Source: Lycium barbarum (lineage: Eukaryota > Streptophyta > Magnoliopsida > Solanales > Solanaceae). Taken from it: a DNA stretch of 64,000 nucleotides. The DNA lies in contig NC_083337.1 of assembly GCF_019175385.1 (NCBI RefSeq), forward strand, positions 161,895,713-161,959,712. The letters are read 5' to 3'. The translations under genes were made by a program, and so were the position numbers. Below are positions 22,601 to 33,151 of this stretch, piece by piece (the first letter of the stretch is position 1; each line of letters starts with the position of its first letter). Under the pieces are notes generated by a model, which saw only the letters and a list, made by a program, of their open reading frames with translations, was not told where the DNA came from and did not search any database.

Positions 22601-24400
22601 AAAAGTGGAGATGTCTCCGTCAACAATTGCAGATCAGATGCACCATTGTTAGTTTAATCATTAATAAATTAGCTTACGTTTCTATTCGTATAGCCGTGTA
22701 AATTGGAACATATTGGTAAACATTTTCCTGGTGCAGGGAGCCTTTGTGCTTTGTCGTCTCTTTAAGAAGACTGAATTGAAGCAAGATGAAAATGTCGAAA
22801 GTTCACACTTGGATGAAGTTGAACAGTTTGTTTCTTCTACTGCTGTTGGAAAATCACCTACTGATGATGGATTACCAAAGGCAGTGGCTCCATCTCCAAT
22901 CCTGGAAAGTGATAGTAATATAAGCAATCCACCAAAGACCTCTGGAGGCGAAACTCATGGCAATATTTGCACTGCTGATAATACTGAAGATCCAATGTTG
23001 GAGATAACATCATTACCAGTAAGTAAAGCAATTGCCGTTTCTGCCTTTTTCTTAAAAATTGAGTTTTTCGTTGCAGACAATTGGTTAAACTAATATTCTA
23101 CTTATTTGTTTGCTTCATATTTTAGCCAGATCCCGTGTTAGAGAAATTGTTGGAAATGTTTTGTGACCCTTCACCAGAGCGTCTTGATTGGAAAATCTCC
23201 TCCCAGGTGGAGTTTGGATCTTCTTACTTACATGCTCCCATGACCAATGAGATCAGCTGTGATCAAAAGGATGTCCAGTTTCAGAACACTGTTGATACTA
23301 ATGAGTTTTTTAATTCAATTCTTGTCAGCTCTGATGAGCTTTCCTATGAAGATTCTGGACTGGGATTAAGGTCAGTCCGGTTTGCCTCAAACAGTATTAA
23401 TACTATAACAAGGGCATCAGTTAAGGACTCTGGATCACTTAGTGAGTCGAAGGCACAAGTTAGACAAGAGCCAGTAAGTGGAAATCTGTAGGTGTCTTTC
23501 AGTTTTGTGCATTCACGATTCAAGATGTCAGATACTTGAAATTAAACTGTTTTTTCAGAAAACTAATCTTCTGTTGCTATTCTTTTTGTCCCAGGTTGGG
23601 ACAGATTTATTTGAACCCGAGCTGCTGTTGGCAAATCGTGAAGAGACTGCAGCAATGAGAGAGGTTAATTCTGTTGCAACCACAGTGGAAGAGGCGTTTG
23701 CAACACCTTATGTTATCAATGATCACTCGATGGGGAATCTGGATTTCCTCAACCCTGGAGAGGTTATTTTGTCTGCTGGTTCTGGTGGAATGCAGGTCCA
23801 CAGCTCACTAAACTCTGATGAATCGAGCGGTTATAGCAATATAGGTAATGAGTCTGGTTTTGGAACCGGAATAACACTAAGGACTCGGCCGATGCGTAAA
23901 AAACCTGATTCTGGAACGCAAGGAACTACTGATAGAAGAATACGTTACCAAGTGAAACTTCAAGCTGGAAGAGTTGAGTGTCACAAGCCTTCTGATTATG
24001 ATCAGGGCGGAGCAAATCATGAAGAACTGTTAACTGTGTCTGAGGTAAATCTCCCTAATCCCTCACGAAAAAAGGCTAAAAGGTGACACATTGACATATA
24101 TTTAATAATTGGCATGTGCAGAGTGAAAAGTTCTCCACTGAAGACAGTTCTAATGCTGGCGCTGCTATCTCCTGTGATGAAACACAAGATACCATGTGCA
24201 AAGAATTTCAAGGGGATGGTCTAGTGGTTGAAGACTTGAGAGCAAATGCGAAAGATACAATTGATTTTCCAGTTGCTGAAGTATCAAAGAGAGCAGCAAT
24301 GTCTTCGTTTTCCTTAAGTTTCTACATATCCAAGCTGCTCATGGTTGTAAGTGTGCTCGTAGTCTTCTTGGGTCTTTGGAGATGCATTGAGCTGAGATAG
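19662..24400 (+). CDS. Membrane-tethered NAC transcription factor (NTL type)
   Basis: Six exons: 19662-19851, 20842-21122, 22737-23018, 23126-23473, 23595-24044 and 24122-24400. All junctions are GT/AG and join in frame to 609 aa. The NAC domain spans residues about 17-168 and is split by two introns, as is usual. Its subdomains are [41 protein letters not shown]...[28 protein letters not shown]...WVIHEY and [11 protein letters not shown]. The long acidic/serine-rich region has a TGITLRTR motif (about 458-465) and RRIRYQ (481-486), as in NTM1-like proteins. A hydrophobic helix at about 586-605 ([15 protein letters not shown]) ends the protein. This fits a dormant factor anchored in the ER or plasma membrane and released by proteolysis or alternative splicing under stress. 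Skipping exon 6 would produce a soluble form. I am sure of the family but not of the orthologue. Confidence 0.93.
19985..20056 (+). mobile_element. TS/SolS-type SINE 3' fragment in NAC intron 1
   Basis: ACCCTCCTTAGACCCTACTGG, GATTATACTGAGTATGTTC and a short TTGTTGTTG tail match the 3' end of the SINE at 5170. It is in sense orientation relative to the gene and 5' truncated. Confidence 0.6.
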
Positions 24401-25230
24401 TCTGCATCCCGAATGAAGTTTTGTAAATAAGTTCTTGATGGATGATAGAGGTGCTCGCAGTAGCATGAACTGGCTTTTATGTTTTGTTGATTTTTATCTG
24501 CTTTTTTATTATAGCAGAGGAGCTCGAGTTGAGACAACTTGGAAGTTGCTGGTGTATATTTTATGATTGGCTCGTTTTGTACATTAGTCTCTCAAGTAGT
24601 ACTATGCTGTGTATGGAGATCTAATTTAGACTTTATCCAAAGATTTGCATTTGGCATATTGACTTACCTCCTTGGTATTACCATCCCTCATTATATGACC
24701 TCTCCTTGGCTTTACTCAAGGAATGACCATAAGTTGAAGCTGTGGAAGCCGTTATAGCCCTGTTTGTGCTCAACAGCTTTAAAGTATACTACCTCACACA
24801 AAGTAGGGGTAAGATTTGCATACATTTCACCTTCCCTAGACCCCACATGTAGGATCTCACTGAGTATGTTGTTGTATTTTATTATCATTCAAAAGTAACA
24901 CCGCTCATATATGATATGAGAAGAATCTCCATATCCTAAAGTGCATTTACTCATATTATCGAATCTTCATCATGCTCTTACTTTTCGTTTGCCAAAAAGT
25001 CGGCACATTGATTTCCCTCTCATATGGATAGCATATGCCAAGTTTTCCATACATATAGTATAGGTTTAATGGATACATTCTATTGACTTATTTGGAAAGT
25101 TACATAACTTTGTCCCTCTTATTACAAATATTATAGCCTTTTACTGAACATTTTATTTATAAGAATTAATTATGACTTAATGTACCTTCTGTTGTAAATT
25201 CATTAAGGATAGACCTAGGATTGTAAGAGT
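24401..25230. other. 3' region of the NAC gene and spacer
   Basis: Probable 3' UTR for the first few hundred bases. A 72-codon frame at 24539-24757 (no recognised domain) is not supported as a gene. It is followed by the SINE at 24798 and AT-rich DNA. Confidence 0.4.
24798..24882 (+). mobile_element. TS/SolS-type SINE 3' fragment
   Basis: AGTAGGGGTAAGATTTGCAT, TTCCCTAGACCCCAC, TAGGATCTCACTGAGTATG and a TTGTTG tail follow the family order. It lies about 400 bp downstream of the NAC stop codon. Confidence 0.7.
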
Positions 25231-25239
25231 CGCAATAAA

Positions 25240-25761
25240 TGGATAGCATCTTCAAAGGGATTGATGGCTTCTTCAGGAAAGGCTTTGAGTGGAAATAAAA
25301 CTTTTTTTTTTTTTGCGCGGATTGTCCTTCATTTGGGGTGCTCTTTAATTTTTGCCCTTTAAATTGATGGTCTTTAAGTTTTGCCCTTCGCCTAAAATTC
25401 GGAGGTAGTGAGTTCGAACCCCAGCTCAGTTAAAAAAAAATGCAAGCCAGAATTTCTGTCTAAAGGACAAAATTTAAAGACCATCATTTTGAGGGATAAA
25501 AATTAAAGACCACCCCCAGCGAAGGGCAATCCTGAAAATTGCCGGAAATAAAACAAGACATATAAACAAGAGATAGAGAGAGGAGAATGTAGAGTTTTTT
25601 CTCATTCAAGTGTGTATTTCTGAAAGGTGAAGAATACCCTTTTATATATATATGATATACAGATATTCCAGAATTACATATCACAAGTAATACATTGATT
25701 AGATATATGTATGCTCACAAGTTCATTGAACAACCATCCACAATTAAGTGAATTCATAACA
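25240..25761 (-). mobile_element. Copia-like LTR fragment
   Basis: On the minus strand it starts TGTTATGAATTCACTTAATT at 25761. It has a TATATATATAAAAGGG promoter motif at about 25635-25655 and a CT-rich leader (CTCTCTCTATCTCTTG), the layout of a copia LTR. It is interrupted by the Mutator-like MITE at 25302-25543. The 3' end of the LTR beyond the MITE (toward 25240) is not certain. No internal coding region is adjacent, so it is a solo LTR or fragment. Confidence 0.5.
25302..25543 (+). mobile_element. Mutator-like MITE
   Basis: The left end reads T(n)GCGCGGATTGTCCTTCATTT. The right end has AGCGAAGGGCAATCCTGAAA, an inverted match around GGATTGYCCTTC. The near-terminal words GGTG(G/C)TCTTTAATTTTTG and AAAAATTAAAGACCACC form a longer inverted pair. 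An 11-bp direct repeat GGAAATAAAAC (25291-25301 and 25544-25554) flanks it. Mutator elements make 9-11 bp TSDs. It is the same family as 42296-42606, in the opposite orientation. Confidence 0.8.
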
Positions 25762-25764
25762 CTT

Positions 25765-26204
25765 TTTTATGTAGATTCTAATCATATAAAGAGTTCACTT
25801 ATTTAAACATATATTAACTTTAAAAAAGGTTCCTTGGAAAAATCACCAAAAGTTAACAAATGAAAAAGGATGAATTTGAAAAGAGTTATAGCCTTAGAGA
25901 TCAAAGCTTTTGAGAAAAACAAGGACTTTGGGAATAGCAGAATCAGTTTTTCGGAAGCTAAATTTTTTTTTTTATTCAAAAGTATTTTTTTTAAAATTAT
26001 TTTTGAGAAAAATATACTTAGAAACACTGTTTAAAAACTTGACCAAACACTAATTACTATTCAAAAGTATTTTTTAAATTAATTGATTAAATACAAACTA
26101 TTTAAAAGCAGTTTTAAAAAAAATACTTTTCAAAATAAGCTGAATTTAGACAGACTATTACTCCTCCTTTGTTAGCGTATCCCTGTCTCTTGTTTAGAAT
26201 TAGC
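25765..26204. other. AT-rich repeat-like spacer
   Basis: It contains GACCAAACACTAATTAC and CTTTTCAAAATAAGCTGAATTTAG words that look like MITE interior or termini, but no boundaries could be set. No gene seen. Confidence 0.35.
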
Positions 26205-26784
26205 AGGCGTTTGGACATGCAATTTCATCCCATGAGATGAAATCAACGTTTGGACATGCGATTTCATCTCTGATTTCATCTCATGAGATGAAATTCCAAA
26301 TCATCCAAAAAGGCATAATTTCAAAAAATATAAATGTAAAATTTGACCCATATGTTTATATTTTGGTAAAAAAAAACCCATAAGTTGGTACATATATTTA
26401 CCAATCATGGTTACCAACCATTTGTATTAAATATTAATCTTCAAGTTGGTAAAATGTATTTACCAATCATGTTTACTATGTGGGAGGATTATATTAAAGA
26501 GTAGTTACATTACTATTCATGTTGAATTTTTTTTTATTGAACTAAAGTTTGATCAATTGATATTGTATTATTTTAGAAAGGCTTTCTAGTAACGCATTAA
26601 TTTTATTATGAACTATAATTTACTCATTTGGTAAGATTACATAAGAATTAGGAAAATTTTGATGATTTTCATTACTTATGAGATTTTTATGTTTATAAAA
26701 AAATTATAATTTAAGAAATTCAAATTACATATCCAAACATAATTTCATGCATCATGATTTCATCATTAAATCATGTCCAAACGG
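26205..26784. mobile_element. MITE in the proximal promoter of the auxin hydrolase
   Basis: The left end is GGCGTTTGGACATGCAATTT. The right end is ATCATGTCCAAACGGC, inverted around GTTTGGACATG. A second CGTTTGGACATGCGATTTCA lies just inside the left end, next to a perfect palindrome CATGAGATGAAAT/ATTTCATCTCATG region. It is about 580 bp, non-coding, and ends about 110 bp before the hydrolase ATG. Confidence 0.65.
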
Positions 26785-26893
26785 CTCGTCGGATCGTGGC
26801 AAAATAGAAAGGGAAAAGACCAATGTCTTTTACTGGTGTAAACAACGTCTAAATGAACCATCAACAGCAAAATCACACAGAAAAACTGGCAAA

Positions 26894-29800
26894 ATGTTCT
26901 CATTTTCCCCCTTTGTACATCTTTTGTGCTTCAGCTTCCTGTATTCAATTCAAGGCAGCTATTTTGATCAAGAATTTGCTAAAAAGGTACTGAGCTCAGC
27001 AAAGAAAGATAAAGATTGGTTAGTATCCATAAGAAGGAAAATTCACGAATACCCAGAACTTAGATTTCAAGAATATAATACAAGTGCACTCATTCGTAGT
27101 GAACTTGATAAACTTGGTGTTTATTATAAATACCCTTTTGCCAAAACTGGTTTTGTTGCTCAAATTGGCAACGGTTTTCCCCCTGTTGTTGCTTTAAGAG
27201 CTGATATGGATGCCCTTCCTATTCAGGTTTGTGTCAATTCCTTTGAAATTTTCTGCAGACACAAATATTTATTTTTTTGGGAAAATGACAGCCCAATACC
27301 TTTGGGGTGATCTAGTTTACAAACCAGCCAGTAAATGTATAGGAATTTGTATATTTATACTTAAATATACATATACCATACATATCAGTATATATGTTTT
27401 GTATATTTGGGCTACTCCCGGTAATTAAGTTTGGCGAAGGTACATATGCACTAGTTACCCAATATTTTTTTTACTATCAACCAACTAACTATACCCCAAT
27501 CTTGAATTAATTGGGTCAGTTGTATGAATCTTCTGTATCAAATTGTTGGTTTTTAACAAAAGAAACTTAGAGAAATAACAAAGGGCTAAGAGAAATATAC
27601 TGGACTATGCGGTCAACGTGGAACTAATTTATTTAGCTTTATTGAGCTCTACATTTATAATACTAGCAGTAACAAAAGCCAATAAAAGATGATCATAATA
27701 CTAGCTTACAATATCTCCACAAAATCAGAATTTCAACTAACTAATTAGTACCGAACAGGAATAGGTGGCTAACAAACTATATTAACTAGGATTTTTTCAA
27801 AAAACTAAAGCGGTAAAATAAAGTTACTGCAGTCCAAAAGCATAATTATAACACAATTCCAGAGGATTCAATATAGTTAGATTTTTTTTTACACTGGTTG
27901 TCAACCTAGCAGTCCTCCAACTTTATTTTGGATTTGTGACCGGCTATGCGTTGTGAGGGTTATATGAGCAGATATAGAAAGGAAGATTCTTACTACTATG
28001 GATATTTAAGTGTGAGATGTCTCAGATATTGATCTCGAGTGAATATAACCACAGGAACTCGTTGAATGGGAACATAAGAGCAAAGTCAATGGCAAAATGC
28101 ATGGATGTGGACACGATGCTCATACGACGATGCTTCTTGGTGCTGCTAAGCTGCTGAATGAACGGAAGGGCGAACTTAATGTGAGTTTGTTGATGTTTGG
28201 TTTAACGGAGCTTTACCCTCTTCACTAATACTGATCCATTTTGAATGTAATTTGTGCTTATGTGATTCTGCAACAAAAGATTCTTTGCACAATGTAAATG
28301 TTGACCAATGACCAGATTGCTTGTTCTCAAAATTAATACTTACTACTAGGTTTTTAACATAGTGATTATGTTGATCATAGTCTCCGTTGTGCTTCAACTT
28401 ATTATCTATGTTTGCACTTAAGCTGGGCCTTTGGAGCTTATTACAAAAGGAGGCATTTCTTACACAAAGATGACTGTAGACAATAACATTCTTTCATGGA
28501 GGGGATATTATGTGTACTTTGTCTGGATAATGAAAGACTGGACTCAAACGGAACTGACAAACAAGATATATCTTATTATTTTCTAAAAGAGTTTGTTCAT
28601 TTGTTCATTCGTTCATTACTTGCATACCTCTTGTTTGAGAAATAATATAGAACATTAAGAGCTTTGTATATGTTCATCTAGGACAGGTCAAAAAAACTTC
28701 CTTATATGATCTAGGTAGTCAATAGAACTTTACAGCTTTTGAGCCATCTCAATTTTTGTGCAAGATAACTTACAACACTGGCAAACTGCTCAGTCCTCTT
28801 GTACACAATTGTTTCTGCACTCCAAACCAGTGTTTGATCGTCACATAAATCTATCCAGAAATATCATATAGTATTTAATAGGCGAAGTTAAAGCAACACA
28901 GAAGTGAGCTACTGTTTAGGGGTGCAAGACTGGAAATTTTCCATCTACATACCTTGGTATACCATTTGGGGCCAATTATAAGTCCTGCAAACTTGAGACA
29001 AAATGATTGAGAAGTTGGAGAATGAGTGTATTGTTGGAGAAGGAAATGTCTCTCTCTCAAAGTCTTTCAACTCTGATGAATCGTGTCCTGACTGCTATTT
29101 CAAGTTGTGTTCTAACTCCCTTTCCCTTTCCATATGTTGAGCGGTTGGAGTCAGAGATGCTCCCTGATTGAACATTTTCTTGCAGCCATTCGACTTGTTC
29201 TTTGCTGAGGAGAGACAGGTTCACTTGTGCCCGATTATCTGTTTCTTTGTTGGGCCTAAAAGGAACTTAGAGTTTTTCTCCTCTTTGAAGATCTCCTTGA
29301 ATCTGCTGGCATTCTGAATAAGGACTTTCAAAAACAGCTAGTTGTTTCCAGAAACGGATGAGAGCACAATAATACTGTGTTACTGACATATCACCTTGGG
29401 GGAGATCATGAAGAGTACATCTATTCCAAAAAGTTAAGCCACATATTTATTGTCTTAATTTGTCTCCTTTGGAACAGGCCAAACTTCATAGGAACAAACA
29501 ACAACATACCCAGTATATTCCAACAAGTGGGGTCCGGGAAGGGTGTGTGTATGCAGGCCTTACCTCTACCTTTGCGGGTTAGAGAGGCTGTTTTCGATAG
29601 AGCCTCGGAAACTTCATAGCAGGCTATTAAAAAAAACGACATGCCATATTCTTCTTTAATACTCATGATCTGAAATTTGGATCATCCTCCCCTAGAGGAC
29701 TAATAGTGTCCACCTAATCATCTTCTACAAGTATCACTATGACCATATCTTGGATCTCTTTATGTATAACAACATATGCTTCACCTTGCTATATATCCAT

Positions 29801-31601
29801 CGGAACATCCGGTTTCGAACCACACTGTTTGACTACTTGTCAGTCTGTAATTGTCTGAATGATACTATTAGATTATTCTTTTCAACTTCATAGGAATACA
29901 TTTGTCACATGACACTCCTAAAACACTGTTCAAATTCACCTCATCTGTTTTGTCCTTTGTGTGGCATCATTCAATAGCTCTTATTAGCTAATGTCAATGT
30001 TACTGTAATTCTTTTGTAAACCACAAAGGGAACCGTGAGACTTGTTTTCCAACCTGCCGAGGAAGGAGGAGCTGGTGCATATCATATGATAAAGGAAGGA
30101 GCACTAGGTGGTGTAGAAGCTATATTTGGTATGCATGTTGATTTTGAAAGACCTACAGGGGGCATCGGCACTAGTCCTGGACCCGTTTTAGCTTCTGTTT
30201 CCTTCTTTGAAGCAAAAATAGAAGGAAAAGGTGGGCATGCTGCACTACCCCACGAAACTGTTGATCCGGTACTTGCTGCATCATTTGCAATTGTGGCATT
30301 GCAGCAGCTCATCTCGAGAGAAGTAGATCCCCTTCATAGTCAAGTATGTACCCTAATCTCAATTTTCATCCAATCCTTTGTCTTCTATTTTTCTTCAAGA
30401 TGTTTACCTCATAAGAAATGTACATTTTGGTATGTTTACCATTATGTAGGCATGTGTTGTGTATTCCCTTTAGAAACTTTTTTTTTTTTTTTGGAGTGTG
30501 ACAACTCATTTGTTGCCTCATTGATAGTTAAGCTGACTGATATTGAAATTTTCACTTCTACCTGAAGGTTCTTTCTGTTACTTATGTCAGAGGTGGATCA
30601 GCATCAAATATAATTCCACCTTATGTTGAATTTGGGGGAACTATGAGGAGTCTTACAACTGAAGGCTTGCTTCAACTTCAAAAGAGGGTGAAAGAGGTAC
30701 TTGGCTACGTGAACCTTGACTGTTGTTAGCTACCATCTGCAATTAGATCTTCTGTCAGACTCCTTTAACGTATAATTTTGTATTATAAATTTTGAAATTC
30801 TTTTTGAGAGATAGCCATTGGGATTGCATTCTTAACCATTGAGAAATGATGGTTTACATAAACCTATGTAATCAACTTACAAGATTAAGGATGACTTCTT
30901 GAACACGTATATAACTAGTGGTGTTTTTGCACTTTGCCCATGAAGATGCCATATGAAGTAACTCTAGCATCCATAGGATCACATTTCCTGCTTTGCTTCT
31001 CTCTCTTTCATAATCAATTTTGTTCCTCTCCTCAAAAGAGAAGGTTATTATTTTTACCATTGAATCATGTATTTCTCATTGTATCGTTGCAGTAGATGCT
31101 AATTGTCTTCAATGTCAAGTATCAATGAAATTGCTACAAGTTCTTTCTAATAAGAACAGAACCTAGGTTTCTTGTAGTAATTTTGTGCATTTGAAACACA
31201 CATTTATGCGGAGCCTGCAGGTAGTTGAAGGACAGGCAGCTGTGCATAGGTGTAAGGCGTACATTGACATGAAAGAGGAGGAGTTCCCAGCATATCCAGC
31301 TTGCACAAATGATGAGCGTTTACATCAACATATAGAGAGGGTTGGCAGACTCGTGCTTGGTCCTCAGAATGTCAAGGAAGCTGAAAAGGTTATGGCAGGT
31401 GAGGACTTTGCCTTCTATCAACAAGTGATTCCTGGAGTTATCTTTCAAATAGGGATCAGAAATGAAAAAGTGGGTTCTACCCACGCCCCACACTCCCCTC
31501 ACTTCTTTCTTGACGAGGATGTCCTGCCAATTGGAGCAGCGATGCACACAGCCATAGCAGAGACGTATCTGAATGATTACCAACATCCTACTGCAGTTTA
31601 G
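26894..31601 (+). CDS. IAA-amino acid hydrolase, ILR1-like (M20 peptidase family)
   Basis: Five exons, 26894-27226, 28055-28180, 30029-30343, 30568-30696 and 31221-31601, all phase 0 with GT/AG borders, give 427 aa. The first ~22 residues are a hydrophobic signal peptide ([13 protein letters not shown]). Motifs in order are [10 protein letters not shown] (102-111), [16 protein letters not shown] from 127 (metal ligands Cys129 and His131), QPAEEGG (Glu164/165), GMHV (His189), [15 protein letters not shown] (219-232), AGEDFAFY (360-367) and HSPHF (His392). This is the complete dinuclear-metal set of ILR1/IAR3-type amidohydrolases, which free auxin (or jasmonate) from amino-acid conjugates in the ER lumen. 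Family length is 430-440 aa, so it is full-length. The C-terminus ends HPTAV, with no K/HDEL-type signal, unlike several Arabidopsis members. Intron 2 (1.85 kb) holds a SINE. The promoter is truncated by a MITE. Confidence 0.93.
29492..29608 (-). mobile_element. TS/SolS-type SINE in hydrolase intron 2
   Basis: On the minus strand: ATAGAGCCTCGGAAAC-side head, GGTAGAGGTAAGGCCTGCAT, CCCTTCCCGGACCCCAC, ATACTGGGTATG and a TTGTTGTTTG tail. It is flanked by the 11-bp target-site duplication AAACTTCATAG (29481-29491 and 29609-29619). It is antisense to the host gene. Confidence 0.88.
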
Positions 31602-33085
31602 ATAATACATTGTGGTTTGATGGTCTCTGGAGTTGCATAAACGTTCCAGTCACTTGTATATAATACGACATAAATAAGCAAACCTAATATGGTGATGAGC
31701 GTCGGTTCATGTGGGCGATTTCCATTTTCTTGATTGCCATGGTAGCCTTGTGCTCTTTAAAATTTCTCTTATGTAACAAGGCAACAAGCAAGTAGCTAAG
31801 GATGCCGGTCCAAACGCACTTGCCAAATGAATAATGCAAAATCTAGTGCAAGTTGCTGTCTTTTGTGGCAATTTGGTAATACAGGTGTGTTTGGCGGATG
31901 TAGCATGAAAACTATTGAGGTCACGTGAACCCAATAACTTTTGCTCGTACCTTGTATGCGTATTAAAATTTTATTAAAAATCTATAATATTTGATTGTGA
32001 ACCCAACTATTAAATTATATATTAATTTTAGGTGGTTGTAGGAACTTATAAACCAAATCTTGAATCCGCCTCCATGATGAAATGTCAATATTTTATCTAG
32101 TAACACAAACACCACCCTAAAAATTGTTGGGAGCCAGTCACAACCTGGTGCATTTAGTAGTAGTCAGACGTAGGCAGAAGTGGATTACTCAAGTGCTAAT
32201 AATTGCATTTAGAATTTAATATTTGTTCATATTTTGTGGATTTTTTAATGAACGAAGCTACTAGGCTTTGCTGAATCCATCTTTTTTTTTTCTTTTTTTT
32301 TTTGTTGTTGCCTTTTGCCCCGAGAGAAGGGGCAGGGGCTTGGGGTGTGGACTTGGGAGAACCCATGTGAGACCAACTTTGAGGAATGAACATCCTTATA
32401 CTCAAATCATTAGTGCTTTAGCATCCCTAAAGTTTGATACAACCCATTTTTGTTCAACTTACAAAGTTGTATGGCAACAAACAGTTCGGTATATAAATGC
32501 CTTTTCTTTGCTGACTTGTCGGCACAGGATCCTTCAAATCATATGAAAACATACCGATGAAACTAAAGATACGACTGAATTCAAGATCCTTCAGGTTGTT
32601 TATAGATGGAATTGAATTGACGGTGTGAACATCTTTTTCATATTATCAGTAAATTTTAACTTGTGATTATATGTTACTCCAGTTATTATATATACCAAAT
32701 TATCAGTTATACTTATCAAGATATTTACTTAAAACTTTTTAATTAATGACCTGATTATGTTGAGCATATACCTTAAAACTCTTACATAAGATTATTCTCT
32801 CTACTTTCTCTCAGCTATTAATATTCTTTATGTCCATAAATTTGGGTATCCCCTGCTTTGTGGAATCCCCTTTCTCCTTTCCCTCCTCCCTGAATACAGT
32901 TCAACTAATGTACAAAAAGGAGGAATTAAATAAGATTACAAGAGGTACCCTTTATTCAGTTAGGTCCCCTGCATGTGCTCTGCCATCGCAGAGTTAGCTT
33001 CTTTTTTTGTGTGTAACAATCGTAGCGCCCACAATTTTGCAAACTCATATTGTCCTGTGATTGTAATTTGATTCTCCTCGTTTTC
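31602..33085. other. Spacer between hydrolase and HIPP loci
   Basis: 3' UTR of the hydrolase, then a repeat-derived patch at about 31918-32075 (GTCACGTGAACCCAATAACTTT ... AATCTTGAATCCGCCTCC, a common Solanaceae element end). There is a poly-T tract at 32281-32302. No gene seen. Confidence 0.45.
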
Positions 33086-33089
33086 AGGA

Positions 33090-33097
33090 TATAAAAG
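33090..33097 (+). promoter_or_regulatory. TATA box of the HIPP locus
   Basis: TATAAAAG lies 55-62 bp upstream of the ATG at 33152, leaving a 5' UTR of roughly 25-35 nt. The promoter looks intact although the reading frame does not. Confidence 0.55.
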
Positions 33098-33151
33098 CTT
33101 GGTGGCTGGTTTCTCCTCACTACTCATAAGCAGGGCTCATCAGCAGAGACA

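Noticed and set aside
24539..24757. 72-codon frame downstream of the NAC stop as an extra exon or gene
   Set aside because: It lies after a clear stop and transmembrane C-terminus, with no splice signals joining it. Probably 3' UTR or spacer.
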